A DNA stretch of 64,000 nt from Microbulbifer pacificus (GTDB lineage: Bacteria; Pseudomonadota; Gammaproteobacteria; Pseudomonadales; Cellvibrionaceae). Below, piece by piece: positions 37,797 through 45,530 of the stretch; the first letter of the stretch is position 1; the number at the start of each line of letters is the position of its first letter. The translations under genes and the position numbers were made by a program. Where the stretch lies: NCBI RefSeq assembly GCF_002959965.1, contig NZ_PREV01000026.1, forward strand, positions 1,774,501 to 1,838,500, given 5' to 3'. The notes below the pieces were generated by a model, which was not told the origin of the DNA, did not search any database, and saw only the letters and a list, made by a program, of their open reading frames with translations.

Positions 37797-38042
37797 TGCC
37801 CTCTATAAGGGCAGTTGTGGGATATAGTTTCGGGATCCGAAAGCGGCGAAAAAAGTGGGGAACCTTCGCCGGTTAGCTTAGTCTTTGTACTGAAGGAAAT
37901 GCATTGGGATCAATGCATCGGATGCAGTGGAATTTGGGTGAGAACCCAAGGATGCGCCCGTCCCCCTGGGCGCATTCCCCAAGTGCCCATCCCCAAGGGC
38001 ACTGACCCCTGGCCGGCAGCTGCAATCTGCCGGCTTTTTTTT
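37797..38042 (+). ncRNA. Candidate eight-hairpin structured RNA (GGA-rich, polA downstream)
   Basis: Eight consecutive perfect stems: 37797-37813 (TGCCCT/AGGGCA), 37828-37842 (TTTCGG/CCGAAA), 37844-37871 (CGGCGAA/TTCGCCG), 37899-37918 (ATGCATTG, loop GGAT, CAATGCAT), 37934-37949 (TTGGGT, loop GAGA, ACCCAA), 37952-37975 (ATGCGCCC/GGGCGCAT), 37982-38003 (AGTGCCC/GGGCACT), and a terminator at 38012-38034 (GCCGGCAG/CTGCCGGC) with T8. Eight GGA triplets lie at 37820-37952, one exactly in a tetraloop, as in CsrA/RsmA-sequestering RNAs. The loops of stems six and seven are GTCCCCCT and ATCCCCAA. No GacA-type TGTAAG box was seen. The true 5' end and promoter are unknown. Confidence 0.5.
38012..38042 (+). 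terminator. Strong intrinsic terminator of the structured RNA
   Basis: GCCGGCAG (38012-38019), loop CTGCAAT, CTGCCGGC (38027-38034), eight T (38035-38042). A textbook Rho-independent terminator on the plus strand, about 550 nt after the polA stop, so it must end some other transcript. Confidence 0.9.
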
Positions 38043-38218
38043 GCCCGTTTTTCTCTACCCATCTTTCCGCAAGGTCATACCCTGCCCGATTTGTCGCATG
38101 TCCGTGAGTCGCCTCACCGGGCCTGTCCTGATAATTCGGGCGCTCAGTTTCAGTTTAGTAGAAATCTGGCGGCGCAAGCCTCGCGCGCGGTGATCTGGCT
38201 ATTTCCTATCATTGTAAA

Positions 38219-38233
38219 TGATAATATTTCTCA
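38219..38233. promoter_or_regulatory. Candidate Fur box
   Basis: TGATAAT-A-TTTCTCA matches the 7-1-7 Fur consensus (TGATAATNATTATCA) at 12 of 14 arm positions, inside an AT-rich stretch (attgtaaatgataatattt) in otherwise GC-rich DNA. It lies 52 nt before the GTG of the next gene, a usual repressor position. Iron regulation of that gene is inferred. Confidence 0.6.
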
Positions 38234-38284
38234 TTAACATGGTTGGTGATTTGGCTATGTCAGTGTTTGCAATGAGGAGCTGCC

Positions 38285-38755
38285 GTGAACCTGAGATTTC
38301 TGTGTGCCAACCACCGCCTGTGGTTGATGAGTGATACCCGCCGCGCGGAACAGGCGTGGCAGGACTGGCTGGAGCGGGGGAATCTGCTGTGCGAGGAGGG
38401 GCAGTACGCACAGGCGGTGCCGTTTCTCGGTTGCGCCTTTGAACTGGCGGATTTCCTGTTAAGCGAGCGTGCGCCGGGTTTTTCGGTGGCGGTGATGCGC
38501 TTTACCGATAGCGCGCGTCTGCTGATGGAAGCCTATCGCCAACGCGGCGAGAGCGGTCACGCCAACTACGTGCTGGTGACATCCAGTTCGCGACTGGCGC
38601 GGGAGCTGGCAGATCGATCCCACTACCAGCTGACCGCCGATTGCATCCGCACCCTCTCGGCAGGCGCTGCGATTGCGAGCGCTTACTCCGCGCCGCCGTC
38701 CTCCCGATCTCCCTCCGTACTCCCGGCTCCCTCAATGGGCAGCGCCAGCCAGTGA
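38285..38755 (+). CDS. TPR-like protein of unknown function, probably Fur-regulated
   Basis: 156 aa from GTG 38285, with GAGGAG five bases upstream. Helical, with a TPR-like pattern ([20 protein letters not shown], then [13 protein letters not shown]) and no signal peptide. The last 20-25 residues are Ser/Pro-rich. Its 3' end overlaps the convergent engB gene by 73 nt. A Fur-box-like site just upstream suggests expression under iron limitation. No family assigned. Confidence 0.7.
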   Translation: MNLRFLCANHRLWLMSDTRRAEQAWQDWLERGNLLCEEGQYAQAVPFLGCAFELADFLLSERAPGFSVAVMRFTDSARLLMEAYRQRGESGHANYVLVTSSSRLARELADRSHYQLTADCIRTLSAGAAIASAYSAPPSSRSPSVLPAPSMGSASQ

Positions 38756-39357
38756 TTCAACCGCTGTTCGAGCTTTTCGAGGCCCTGGCGTTTGGTGGCG
38801 GAGAAGGTCTGCACCGTGACGTTGGTGTAGAGATCGAGCGCCTTCAGCTCCTTTTCCACCGCGAAGCGCGCGTTATTGGCGGGGCCATTCTTCAATTTGT
38901 CGGCTTTGGTCAGCAGGATATGCGCCGGCAGACCAGAGCTGACCGCCCAGGTCAGCATGTGCAGGTCAAATTCCTTCAGCGGCTGGCGGATATCCATCAG
39001 TAACACCAGGCCCTTGAGGCAGCGGCGCTGCTCCAGATAGAAGGCGAGGTGGCGCTGCCACTCATCCTTCATGGAGCGGGTGACCTTGGCATAGCCGTAG
39101 CCGGGCAGGTCCACCAGACGCTGGCTTTCCCCCAAGGAGAAGAAGTTGATCAGCTGGGTGCGCCCTGGGGTTTTTGAGGTGCGCGCCAGCTTGCCGTTAT
39201 TGGTGAGCGCGTTGATGGCGCTGGACTTGCCCGCATTGGAGCGGCCGGCGAACGCCACTTCGGCACCGGAATCCTCCGGACACTCGGCGATGGTGGGCGC
39301 GCTGGTGAGAAATTGCGCGCGGCGGTAATTGATTTGTTCTGGATTGGATTCGGACAT
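38683..39357 (-). CDS. engB: Ribosome biogenesis GTPase EngB (YihA/YsxC)
   Basis: 224 aa. G-motifs are complete: G1 GRSNAGKS near residue 38, G2 [10 protein letters not shown]3 DLPGYGYA, G4 TKADK, G5 FSATKRQG. It assists large ribosomal subunit assembly and is usually essential. Its place near polA with a small RNA between is conserved in gammaproteobacteria. The C-terminal 24 codons overlap the convergent gene. Confidence 0.96.
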   Translation of the reverse strand: MSESNPEQINYRRAQFLTSAPTIAECPEDSGAEVAFAGRSNAGKSSAINALTNNGKLARTSKTPGRTQLINFFSLGESQRLVDLPGYGYAKVTRSMKDEWQRHLAFYLEQRRCLKGLVLLMDIRQPLKEFDLHMLTWAVSSGLPAHILLTKADKLKNGPANNARFAVEKELKALDLYTNVTVQTFSATKRQGLEKLEQRLNHWLALPIEGAGSTEGDREDGGAE

Positions 39358-39493
39358 GAGCCTTCCCGGTACACTCAGATGGCGCGCAAGTATATAATGC
39401 CGCGGTTTTATCGTCGCTGATGGCTGCCGGGCGTATGGTTGCTGCCAGCAACGAAGATCGGATGCAAAACTTCAGCGCGCAACAGGACGACGT

Positions 39494-40144
39494 ATGAACA
39501 GCATTATAAAGAAGGCCGCTCTGGCTTTGGGGATGGTGGCATTTGCCCAGGTAGGGCACGCCGCCGGTGACGCCAGTGCGGGGCAAGCCAAGGCGGCGGT
39601 TTGCGCTGCGTGCCACGGTGCGGACGGCAACAGCCCGGCACCGACCTTTCCGAAAATCGCCGGCCTCGGTGAAAAGTATCTGCTCAAGCAAATGCACGAT
39701 ATCAAGGATGGCGCGCGCAAGGTGCCGGAAATGACGGGCTTGCTGGACAACCTGAGCGATCAGGACATGGCCGATGTGGCCGCCTACTTTGCCTCCCAGA
39801 ACATCCAGTTGTCCGGTTCTGAGTCGTTTTCGGTCATGCTGAACAACGGCGATAACGTCGATGGCCTGGCGCTGGGCCGCAAGGTTTTCCGTGCGGGTAA
39901 CCCGACCACCAACGTACCCGCGTGTATGGGCTGCCACTCTCCCACCGGCCAGGGCAATGCCCCCGCAGGCTATCCGCGCCTGTCCGGCCAGTACGCCGAG
40001 TATGTGGAAAAGCAGCTGAAGGCTTTCCGCGAAGGTACTCGCGCCAATGACGGCGACACCCGCGTCATGCGCAGTGTGGCGCAACAGTTGTCCGACGCCG
40101 AGATCAAGGCGGTCGCCAACTATATTGCCGGTCTGACCGAGTAA
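39494..40144 (+). CDS. Dihaem cytochrome c4
   Basis: 216 aa with a signal peptide ending AQVGHAA. Two haem-binding motifs, CAACH (37-41) and CMGCH (144-148), each followed by typical cytochrome c4 sequence (GADGNSPAPTFPKIAGLGEKY; SPTGQGNAPAGYPRLSGQY). It carries electrons to terminal oxidases in the periplasm, plausibly the cox enzyme of this window. Divergent from engB and followed by a perfect hairpin. Confidence 0.96.
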   Translation: MNSIIKKAALALGMVAFAQVGHAAGDASAGQAKAAVCAACHGADGNSPAPTFPKIAGLGEKYLLKQMHDIKDGARKVPEMTGLLDNLSDQDMADVAAYFASQNIQLSGSESFSVMLNNGDNVDGLALGRKVFRAGNPTTNVPACMGCHSPTGQGNAPAGYPRLSGQYAEYVEKQLKAFREGTRANDGDTRVMRSVAQQLSDAEIKAVANYIAGLTE

Positions 40145-40165
40145 TCGAGAGTCTGTCAGCGCACA

Positions 40166-40188
40166 AAGGCCGGTCACTGACCGGCCTT
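40166..40188 (+). terminator. Terminator hairpin after cytochrome c4
   Basis: AAGGCCGGTC (40166-40175), loop ACT, GACCGGCCTT (40179-40188): a perfect 10-bp stem followed by gctgtttctg, 22 nt after the stop codon. Confidence 0.8.
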
Positions 40189-40337
40189 GCTGTTTCTGGA
40201 GTCGCCGTTTACGGGCGTCGGGTTGCACCGCCACCGTGGAACTTCAATAATTCGCACGGTCTATATTCAGGCTGGCGTCAGCTACCCAAGCGGACAATGC
40301 CCGCCGTAAACAGAATAAAAGTTTGGAGTAACTACCT

Positions 40338-41015
40338 ATGAGAGCCGTTGTCGCCCTTTTTACCATGCTGTTGAGCCTCGCGGCCTGCGCACAGGATACC
40401 CCGGGAAAATTCAATGCTGGCGAGTACTATGAAGTACTGCCCCAGGCCGTAGCCCAGGACGACAAAAGCAAGATCGAGGTGACCGAGCTCTTCTGGTATG
40501 GCTGTGGCCACTGCTACCACTTCGAAGCACCACTGAAGAAATGGCAGAAAGAGATGCCCGCCGATGTGGCACTGGTGAAGATCCCGGCGATCTGGCAGCC
40601 GGTTATGGAAATCCACGCGCGCCTGTTTTACGTCGCGGAAGCCATGGGCGTGTTGGACAAGGTGCACGATCCGATCTTCAGCGCCATCGCCCAGCAGCGC
40701 AAAATGTTTGCCACCCGCGACGGTCGCGAATGGAAAGCGGACGATGCCGCCATCGCCGAGCTGTTCGACAAGAACGGCGCCGACGGCGCCAAGGCCGTGA
40801 AGCTGATGAATTCCTTTGCCATCAACAGCAAGATCAAACAGGGGCAGGCCAAACAGCGCGCCTACAAGCTCTCCGGAACCCCGGAGATGGTGGTGGCGGG
40901 TAAATACCGTGTCAGCACATCCCTGCCGGGCTACAAGGGCAAGTCCGACGGCCAGCAGATCATGTTGCAGGTGGTGGACTACCTGGTGGAGAAAGAGCGC
41001 GCCGAGAAGGGCTGA
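40338..41015 (+). CDS. dsbA: Thiol:disulfide interchange protein DsbA
   Basis: 225 aa with an N-terminal export signal; LAAC at residues 14-17 also fits a lipobox, so it might be lipid-anchored. The thioredoxin fold with helical insert is evident: LFWYGCGHCYHFE gives active cysteines C56 and C59, and SGTPEMVV holds the cis-proline. The dipeptide is GH instead of the usual PH, resembling PDI. It introduces disulfides into exported proteins, relevant for secreted lyases. Follows cytochrome c4 as in Pseudomonas. Confidence 0.94.
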   Translation: MRAVVALFTMLLSLAACAQDTPGKFNAGEYYEVLPQAVAQDDKSKIEVTELFWYGCGHCYHFEAPLKKWQKEMPADVALVKIPAIWQPVMEIHARLFYVAEAMGVLDKVHDPIFSAIAQQRKMFATRDGREWKADDAAIAELFDKNGADGAKAVKLMNSFAINSKIKQGQAKQRAYKLSGTPEMVVAGKYRVSTSLPGYKGKSDGQQIMLQVVDYLVEKERAEKG

Positions 41016-41030
41016 TCGCTCCCCACACCG

Positions 41031-41056
41031 AAACCCCGCCTCGCGCGGGGTTTTTT
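41031..41056 (+). terminator. Intrinsic terminator after dsbA
   Basis: AAACCCCGC / GCGGGGTTT stem with loop CTCGC and six T (41051-41056), 16 nt after the dsbA stop. Confidence 0.9.
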
Positions 41057-41153
41057 GTATCCGACCTCCTGACTCCCCTGCGGGTGTGGCGGCTGCTACG
41101 CTAAAGCGGGGTACCGTAAAAAATTCCGCCAGCATGGATTTCGCGTTCTTCGC

Positions 41154-42350
41154 ATGACCCGACACTGCCCGTCACCCACCGTCGCATTGCTGTTGTCCCT
41201 GTGGATCTGGGTCGCCCCGGTGTGGGCACAGCAACAGCTTCCCGACAGAAAGAGCGAGCAGGACAACGCCGCAAAAGCGGTGAGCCTGCTGTCGTTTGTC
41301 GCCGTCGATTATCCCGAAGCGGTGGAAGGCGATGTCATCCGCGATCGCAAGCTGTATCGCCAGCAACAGAACAATGTCGATGTCGCCGGTGCCCTGCTGC
41401 AGCAGTTGCCGGACAAACCCGGTCGCGCCCAGCTGCAGGACAGCCTCCGGGAACTCACCCAGTTGATCGCCGACCGCGCCGCACCGGATCTGGTGCGGCG
41501 GCGCGCCAATACCGCTGCTGACCGCCTGGCCGCGTTGTACCAGCTGCCGCGCTCGCCGGCGGAATCCCTGCCATCCAGCGACGAGGCCCGGGTGTTGTAC
41601 CGGGATCGCTGCAGCCAGTGCCACGGTGTACAGGGTGACGCCGCACAACCGGAGCGGCGCCTCGACGATCCGGTACGCATGGCCAATCTGAGCCTGTACG
41701 ACTTCTATAACGTACTCGAACCCACCCGCAACGACGCCCACGACGCGGCCATCGACAGCGATCTCAGCAGTCGCCAGCGCTGGGCGCTCGCGGTGATGGT
41801 CGCCGGCTTCTCCGCACCCGAAATTGCGCCCGCCCCGCGGCTCGCGGAAAAATACCCGGCGCTTGTGGGGCTGCCGGGCATGGCCATCCTGCGGCCCGCT
41901 GAACTTCCGGAAGAAGCGCGCAACTCGCTGATGTGGTGGCGCGCCCATCCGGTGGAAACGCGCCACCTGCAACACCCCCTCGCGCGTGCCGCCGGTTTGC
42001 TGTATCTGGCACAGACCGCCTACCGCGGCGGTGACATCGCCAGCGCTTACCACCAACTGATGCTCGGTCTGCGTGATGGCTATCTCGAATCCCGCCCGCA
42101 GCTGGCGGAGAGAAACCCCGCGCTCGCCGCGCAACTGGACGAACAGTGGCGGGATCTGCGCGGTGCCATTCTGGACCAGGCGCCTACCAACGAAGTCATC
42201 GAGAAATTCCAGCGCCTGCTGAGCAATGTCGTGCGCGCCCGTGAACAGCTGCAGCCGAGCTCTGGCAGTGGGATTTACGGCTGGGGTGCGCTGCTGTTCA
42301 TCGCCGCCCTCTGCCTCGGTGCGCTGCTGTGGTACCGGTTGCGGCGATGA
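41154..42350 (+). CDS. Membrane-anchored c-type cytochrome with FTR1-like N-terminal region
   Basis: 398 aa: signal peptide (ending APVWA), a long periplasmic region and a C-terminal membrane helix (IYGWGALLFIAALCLGALLWY). SLLSFVAVDYPEAV near residue 45 resembles the soluble N-terminal part of cytochrome c/FTR1-family iron permeases. One haem motif CSQCHG near 153 with GVQGDAAQPE after it. The FTR1 permease helices with REXXE are absent. A related cytochrome sits by cytochrome c4 and dsbA in Pseudomonas. An electron-transfer role, perhaps linked to iron, is inference. Confidence 0.75.
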   Translation: MTRHCPSPTVALLLSLWIWVAPVWAQQQLPDRKSEQDNAAKAVSLLSFVAVDYPEAVEGDVIRDRKLYRQQQNNVDVAGALLQQLPDKPGRAQLQDSLRELTQLIADRAAPDLVRRRANTAADRLAALYQLPRSPAESLPSSDEARVLYRDRCSQCHGVQGDAAQPERRLDDPVRMANLSLYDFYNVLEPTRNDAHDAAIDSDLSSRQRWALAVMVAGFSAPEIAPAPRLAEKYPALVGLPGMAILRPAELPEEARNSLMWWRAHPVETRHLQHPLARAAGLLYLAQTAYRGGDIASAYHQLMLGLRDGYLESRPQLAERNPALAAQLDEQWRDLRGAILDQAPTNEVIEKFQRLLSNVVRAREQLQPSSGSGIYGWGALLFIAALCLGALLWYRLRR

Positions 42351-42572
42351 GCGCGCGGCGTGAAGAACGGCAAAAAAATTGATGACGGGGAGGAAGATAC
42401 CGCCGAGAAACCGTTCGAAAACGGAGCCCTGTTCCATGCGCCATAGTGTGGTCTGGCGCGGAAACAAAGAATTTTGTCGTTTCCGCTGCCACAGTTGAGA
42501 TTTGCGTCTAGGCTTTTAATTAGGTTGTGCAAATAACCGCCAGTCGTAGAACCCAACAGAGAAGAGTGCCGC

Positions 42573-43118
42573 ATGAAGTTGTTGCGTCAGATGTCCTTCC
42601 GTCCCGTTCTCCTATCCCTGCTGCAAGCCTACGCTCTCGTGCTGGCAGTGTTTCTTCTCCTTCCCGCCGTCACCTCCGCCCAGGAGCAGACCGAAGACCA
42701 GGCCGCTGCCCGCCAGTGGGCCGGCAACTGGCTTGTGGTCGGGCAGGGCGACGAACAGCTCGTATGGCAGCTCAAGGCCGATGGCACCGGGTTTGCCCAT
42801 GGCTTCCGCAAGGATGGCCAGCTCACCCACGGCTTCGCCATCTCCTGGCGTATCGAAGGCGATACCGTGCGCATCCGCACCGGCGGCACCCTGCACTGCA
42901 ACAGCGGTATGGTGTATGCGCAATTTACCGGTTGGAGCCCTGTCACCCTAGACTTCAACGTGATCGACGGTCGTCACTGGCGCCAGCACAACGGTGGCAT
43001 TCTCGCCTTCCAGCGCCGCCTGCCGAACTGGGAAACCCCCAACCATGGCGCCGAGTGTCCCAACCTGTACCGGGCAGACGACAAGGACACCCAGCAGACG
43101 GCCTCTGCGGGTAACTGA
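42573..43118 (+). CDS. Exported beta-rich protein of unknown function (paralogue of the next gene)
   Basis: 181 aa with a signal peptide ending VTSAQ. The mature domain is a run of short strands: QWAGNWLVVGQGDEQLVWQL, DGTGFAHGFRKDGQ, FAISWRIEGDTVRI, with two cysteines (LHCNSG, AECPNL). The pattern is lipocalin-like. The next gene has the same order of motifs, so the two are tandem relatives. GAGAAGAG lies upstream. No function known. Confidence 0.75.
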   Translation: MKLLRQMSFRPVLLSLLQAYALVLAVFLLLPAVTSAQEQTEDQAAARQWAGNWLVVGQGDEQLVWQLKADGTGFAHGFRKDGQLTHGFAISWRIEGDTVRIRTGGTLHCNSGMVYAQFTGWSPVTLDFNVIDGRHWRQHNGGILAFQRRLPNWETPNHGAECPNLYRADDKDTQQTASAGN

Positions 43119-43273
43119 TACGCCGCCTGGCTTTACAGGTCATGGCAACAGTGGCGCCGCGGTCAGAGTCCCTTCGCCAGCGCGGTCAGGTAAGACCCAC
43201 CGGCGATGGGGAGCTGCGGCTCCATCGACGAATTGAGTTTCAGGGACGAATAAAGCGCAAGCGGAGACCGGTT

Positions 43274-44134
43274 GTGAACCAGCAACGCTTTATTCCCACA
43301 CTGCTGCTGGCGGTACTTGCCGCCTTCGCCCTGAGCGCCAGTGCGGCAGCCCAGGGCAAGGACCCGGCCAGCAAGGCGCCCGTCGACAAGGACAAGCGCA
43401 CCGAACGTCCGGAGCAGAGCGAAGAGGATGTCGAGGCCCAGTACCGCGGCTGGCAGGCCAAGTCCCGTCTTGAGGCGGACCAGTGGGTGGGCAGCTGGCT
43501 CATCTCTCGCGATGGCGAGGCCCAGCACGTCTGGAGCCTGAATCGGGATGGCACCGGCCGTTCCTACGCCTTCTCCGAGCAGGGCGGCAAGATGGCGTTT
43601 GCCTACGGCTATGACATCCGCTGGTACTTCGACCCCTTCACCCAGATGGCCAACATCAAGACCGAGCGTCGCATCGTGTGCCGCGGCGGCAAGATCTATC
43701 CCTACTTTCTTACCCTGAAATCCTACGAAAGCGATTACGCGGTAAAGGGAAAATACGCCTGGCAGACCACCTGGACCGAGGCCAGCATCGGCACCAACTA
43801 CCTGCACAAATCGCTGGTGGTGTTTATCGCGCCGCTGTCCGGCTGGCGCAATCCGGAGAAAGACGCCCCCTGTCCCGAATTCCCGCGTATGGATATCGAA
43901 AAAGACATCGACCTGGCGTTGGACCGCTGGGATGCGGAGGCCGCGCGCGAGGAGGAACTGGTAGACACCACTCCCGCGGAGGGTGAGCCGGAATTTGACG
44001 GCGAGGACTTCGGCCCGGCGCCGGAAAAACCGAAAGGCAAACTGCCACAGCAAGGCAAGCACAGCGCCAAGGCACGGGTAAAAGACCGCGCGGTAAAACC
44101 CGGCAGCAAGCGCAAGAAACACCGTGCCAACTGA
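43274..44134 (+). CDS. Exported beta-rich protein with charged tail (paralogue of the preceding gene)
   Basis: 286 aa from GTG 43274 (CGGAGA upstream; the frame is open to 43142 but that part lacks signal features). Signal peptide ending ASAAAQ, a Lys/Asp/Glu-rich spacer, then the shared domain: QWVGSWLISRDGEAQHVWSL, DGTGRSYAFSEQGG, YDIRWYF. The C-terminal ~80 residues are acidic, then Lys/Arg-rich (KRKKHRAN end). It may bind the envelope or polymer, but function is unknown. Confidence 0.75.
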   Translation: MNQQRFIPTLLLAVLAAFALSASAAAQGKDPASKAPVDKDKRTERPEQSEEDVEAQYRGWQAKSRLEADQWVGSWLISRDGEAQHVWSLNRDGTGRSYAFSEQGGKMAFAYGYDIRWYFDPFTQMANIKTERRIVCRGGKIYPYFLTLKSYESDYAVKGKYAWQTTWTEASIGTNYLHKSLVVFIAPLSGWRNPEKDAPCPEFPRMDIEKDIDLALDRWDAEAAREEELVDTTPAEGEPEFDGEDFGPAPEKPKGKLPQQGKHSAKARVKDRAVKPGSKRKKHRAN

Positions 44135-44170
44135 CCCGAATCGACCGCAGAGCAACTCCGGAGACCGCCG

Positions 44171-44581
44171 ATGAACGCACAGGTAAAGATCGAACAATTA
44201 CTGCAGCGACTGAGCCCCATTCTCGACCGGCAACAGCTGGTGATGTGCTCGCTGACCGAAGAGCAGCTGCAGACGCTGCTCGCCGAATGTCTGTGTGTAT
44301 TCCGCGAGCGTGAGGGCCTGTGCGCGTTGCTGCCGGAGCAGGTCGCCAAGCGGGAGAAGTTGAGTAACGTTGGCAGTTTCCGGCTGATCACCCTGCATTT
44401 CTCCCCCTGTCTGCAGGTACCGGGGGTAATCGCGAATGTGGTTCGGGAACTCGCCGACGCCGGCATACAGGCCAATGTGGTGTCCGCCCGCTATCACGAG
44501 CACATCCTCGTCAGCGAGCACGATGCCGCCCAGGCCATGCAGATACTCAACGGCATCAGTAACCGGTTGCACTACAGCTGA
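44171..44581 (+). CDS. ACT-domain protein
   Basis: 136 aa, cytosolic. The C-terminal half reads as an ACT domain: FRLITLHFSPCLQVPGVIANVV, ELADAGIQANVVSARYHEHILV. ACT domains bind amino acids and control enzymes or act alone. The N-terminal ~60 residues are helical with several cysteines. GGAG precedes the ATG. Short intergenic gaps on both sides. Confidence 0.75.
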   Translation: MNAQVKIEQLLQRLSPILDRQQLVMCSLTEEQLQTLLAECLCVFREREGLCALLPEQVAKREKLSNVGSFRLITLHFSPCLQVPGVIANVVRELADAGIQANVVSARYHEHILVSEHDAAQAMQILNGISNRLHYS

Positions 44582-44666
44582 CCGTACCGGGCCATTCGGG
44601 CAAATCAGCCTGCGTAAATCAATGCAGAGACGGCAGGGAGTGCCGCAAAGGAGCTCCCTGCCGACC

Positions 44667-45452
44667 ATGCATATCGCTTATCCCGCGCCGCAACCCCACG
44701 GCCGCATCCGCCAGTTGCTGCCGGACTTTTTTGTGGTCAGGGGCACCGCGCGAATTGCCCCGGGCATCGCCGTCAATCGCAATATGGGAATCGTGCGCAG
44801 CGGCGACGATCTGCTGCTGGTGAACCCGGTACGCCTGTGCCCGGTGGGGGAGGAGCGAATGTGCGATCTCGGCCGTGTGCGTCAGGTGGTCCGCCTCGGG
44901 TTTTATCATGGCTGCGACGATCTCTATTATCGCGACCGCTTCAACGCCTTCTTCTGGCGTCAGGCCAACTCCGACCACTACCCGCTGCCCCCCGCGGACC
45001 AGATGCTCTGTGATGGTGGCCCGTGTCCCATCAGCGGTGGGCGCGTGTTCGAATTCAGTAACAGCCAAGTGCCGGAAGCGGCGCTGCTTATCCCCCAGGC
45101 CGGCGGTCTGTTGCTCACCTGCGATGCACTGCAGTACTGGACCGGGTGGACCGGGTGCAGCTGGGCGGGCAAGTGGATGCTGCGCTTCAGCGGCGTGCAC
45201 CAGGGGATGCAGGTAGTGCCGGCCTGGTGCCGCCGCGCCACACCCGAACACGAAAACAACCGGAGCTGGCTGGCCGCGGACTTCCAGCGGCTGCTGAACC
45301 TGTCCTTCTACCACCTGCTTGGCGCTCACGGCGACTTCTGCGCCGACCGCGCGCACGAGCTCGCCGAACGCGCCGTTGCCGAAAGCTTCGCCTCGTCCTT
45401 TCCGCGCACTGATCGCGCCGACTTCTCCTCTGGCCGCGCGCCGCGGCCGTGA
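44667..45452 (+). CDS. Metallo-beta-lactamase-fold-like protein (DUF4336-type) of unknown function
   Basis: 261 aa from ATG 44667 (AAGGAG 13 nt upstream; an in-frame ATG at 44622 is an alternative). GIAVNRNMGIVRSGDDLLLVNPV followed by LGRVRQVVRLGFYHGCDDLYY resembles the strand pattern of DUF4336/MBL-like proteins, but the HxHxDH zinc motif is absent. Seven or more cysteines and a Trp-rich segment (YWTGWTGCSWAGKW) are notable. No activity can be assigned. Confidence 0.55.
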   Translation: MHIAYPAPQPHGRIRQLLPDFFVVRGTARIAPGIAVNRNMGIVRSGDDLLLVNPVRLCPVGEERMCDLGRVRQVVRLGFYHGCDDLYYRDRFNAFFWRQANSDHYPLPPADQMLCDGGPCPISGGRVFEFSNSQVPEAALLIPQAGGLLLTCDALQYWTGWTGCSWAGKWMLRFSGVHQGMQVVPAWCRRATPEHENNRSWLAADFQRLLNLSFYHLLGAHGDFCADRAHELAERAVAESFASSFPRTDRADFSSGRAPRP

Positions 45453-45530
45453 CCGCCGCCCGCGTGGTAAGCTGCGCCGTCAAACCATCGAAATATAGTC
45501 GATAGACCCGTTATTCATTCAGAGTCCAGT

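Noticed and set aside
37700-37800. GacA-type activating box (TGTAAG...CTTACA) upstream of the GGA-rich RNA
   Set aside because: No such sequence is present, so control by GacA is not supported.
37815-38237. 140-codon frame through the hairpin region after polA
   Set aside because: It has no ribosome-binding site, runs through several perfect hairpins and a strong terminator, and shows no protein-like pattern.
37486-38284. 6S RNA, tmRNA, RNase P RNA or SRP RNA in the polA downstream region
   Set aside because: None of their conserved sequence motifs or overall shapes is visible.
44667-45452. Active metallo-beta-lactamase
   Set aside because: The HxHxDH zinc motif is absent; only overall strand pattern suggests the fold.
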